This document shows, in pieces, positions 33,064 through 33,205 of a stretch of 33,205 nucleotides of DNA. The first letter of the stretch is position 1; the number at the start of each line of letters is the position of its first letter. The stretch comes from Gammaproteobacteria bacterium UBA7376 (GTDB taxonomy: Bacteria; Pseudomonadota; Gammaproteobacteria; Pseudomonadales; Azotimanducaceae), in assembly GCA_002470275.1 (NCBI GenBank), contig DKNY01000050.1, positions 1 to 33,205 of the forward strand, written 5' to 3'. The notes beneath the pieces were generated by a model that saw nothing but the letters and a program-made list of their open reading frames with translations, searched no databases and had not been told where the DNA came from. Position numbers and translations under genes: made by a program.

Positions 33064-33205
33064 ATACACCTCGTCAATTTCGACGTAGAGCGACTTATCA
33101 TCCATCAGGTTTTCCGCAGAGATGATGAAGGTAAGAAAGTCGTGCCTACCCAAAGCCACGAATACACGAACTTTGATTCGGCTGCGATGGAAGCATTCAA
33201 GGCTC
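33064..33205 (+). CDS. 5' part of an unidentified gene, non-standard ATA start
   Basis: The frame is open to the window end (47 codons) and reads as protein: 'HLVNFDVERLIIHQVFRRDD' then 'EGKKVVPTQSHEYTNFDSAA'. A strong AAAGGA (33051-33056) lies 7 nt before an ATA codon, exactly where an ATG is expected; no ATG, GTG or TTG precedes the conserved-looking part and a TAA closes the frame at 33046-33048. Either ATA is used, or an ATG was lost by a single change. The 'IIHQV' opening weakly recalls nucleoid-associated proteins of the NdpA/YejK superfamily, often found in mobile DNA, but I cannot confirm this. It is divergent from the integrase remnant in AT-rich DNA. Confidence 0.5.
   Translation, partial: MHLVNFDVERLIIHQVFRRDDEGKKVVPTQSHEYTNFDSAAMEAFKA

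Noticed and set aside
1..33205. CRISPR array, complete insertion sequence or multi-gene defence system
   Set aside because: No regularly spaced direct repeats, no intact transposase, and no recognisable defence operon; only the integrase remnant and one partial gene hint at mobile DNA.

Overview
This window looks like a chromosomal segment of a gammaproteobacterium, probably near the Pseudomonadales/Cellvibrionales (inferred from gene content and order, not from a search). The evidence is purM next to a DUF2066 gene, a CDP-alcohol phosphatidyltransferase and hda; yciB-yciO-scpA-scpB-rluB; ubiG-yciK divergent from gyrA; and the gyrA-serC-pheA-tyrA-cmk-rpsA-ihfB-lapA string. By eye the coding part is GC-rich, tightly packed and uses many GTG and TTG starts.

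Layout. 1-192: no recognisable gene. 193-5146: purM on minus, divergent from a plus run of DUF2066 lipid/envelope protein, CDP-alcohol phosphatidyltransferase, hda (DnaA inactivation) and a MurG-like glycosyltransferase with Bacillus-style signatures. 5150-6259: a secreted PHB-depolymerase-type esterase on minus. 6636-7814: serA on plus with its own promoter. 7820-14891: a long minus block of mnmC, a mercaptopyruvate-type sulfurtransferase, argS, a membrane-anchored cold-shock-domain protein, a secreted cyclophilin, pdxJ and yciB. 15051-19519: plus block of yciO, trpS (with a Cys motif like that of Fe-S TrpRS), scpA, scpB and rluB. 19516-21071: yciK and ubiG on minus. 21474-30959: the long plus gyrA...lapA cluster, then a ComEA-like helix-hairpin-helix protein. 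31075-31671: an unrecognised exported protein.

The last 1.5 kb is different. It contains tRNA-Asn(GTT), a decayed TctA-type permease fragment, an atypical long-variable-arm tRNA with anticodon TGA whose best fold is an 8-bp acceptor and 4-bp T-stem, a frameshifted tyrosine-recombinase C-terminus, and the beginning of a gene that runs off the window with a good ribosome binding site but an ATA where the start codon should be. Together with the AT-rich composition this suggests the edge of a genomic island or an old integration site.

Functionally most of the window is housekeeping: purine, serine, phenylalanine/tyrosine, ubiquinone and pyridoxal phosphate synthesis; tRNA charging and modification; ribosome maturation; chromosome segregation and topology; replication control. 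The most unusual items are the atypical tRNA, the extra-cluster Bacillus-like MurG, the Cys-rich TrpRS, the membrane cold-shock protein and the island edge. I did not find a clearly new multi-gene system.
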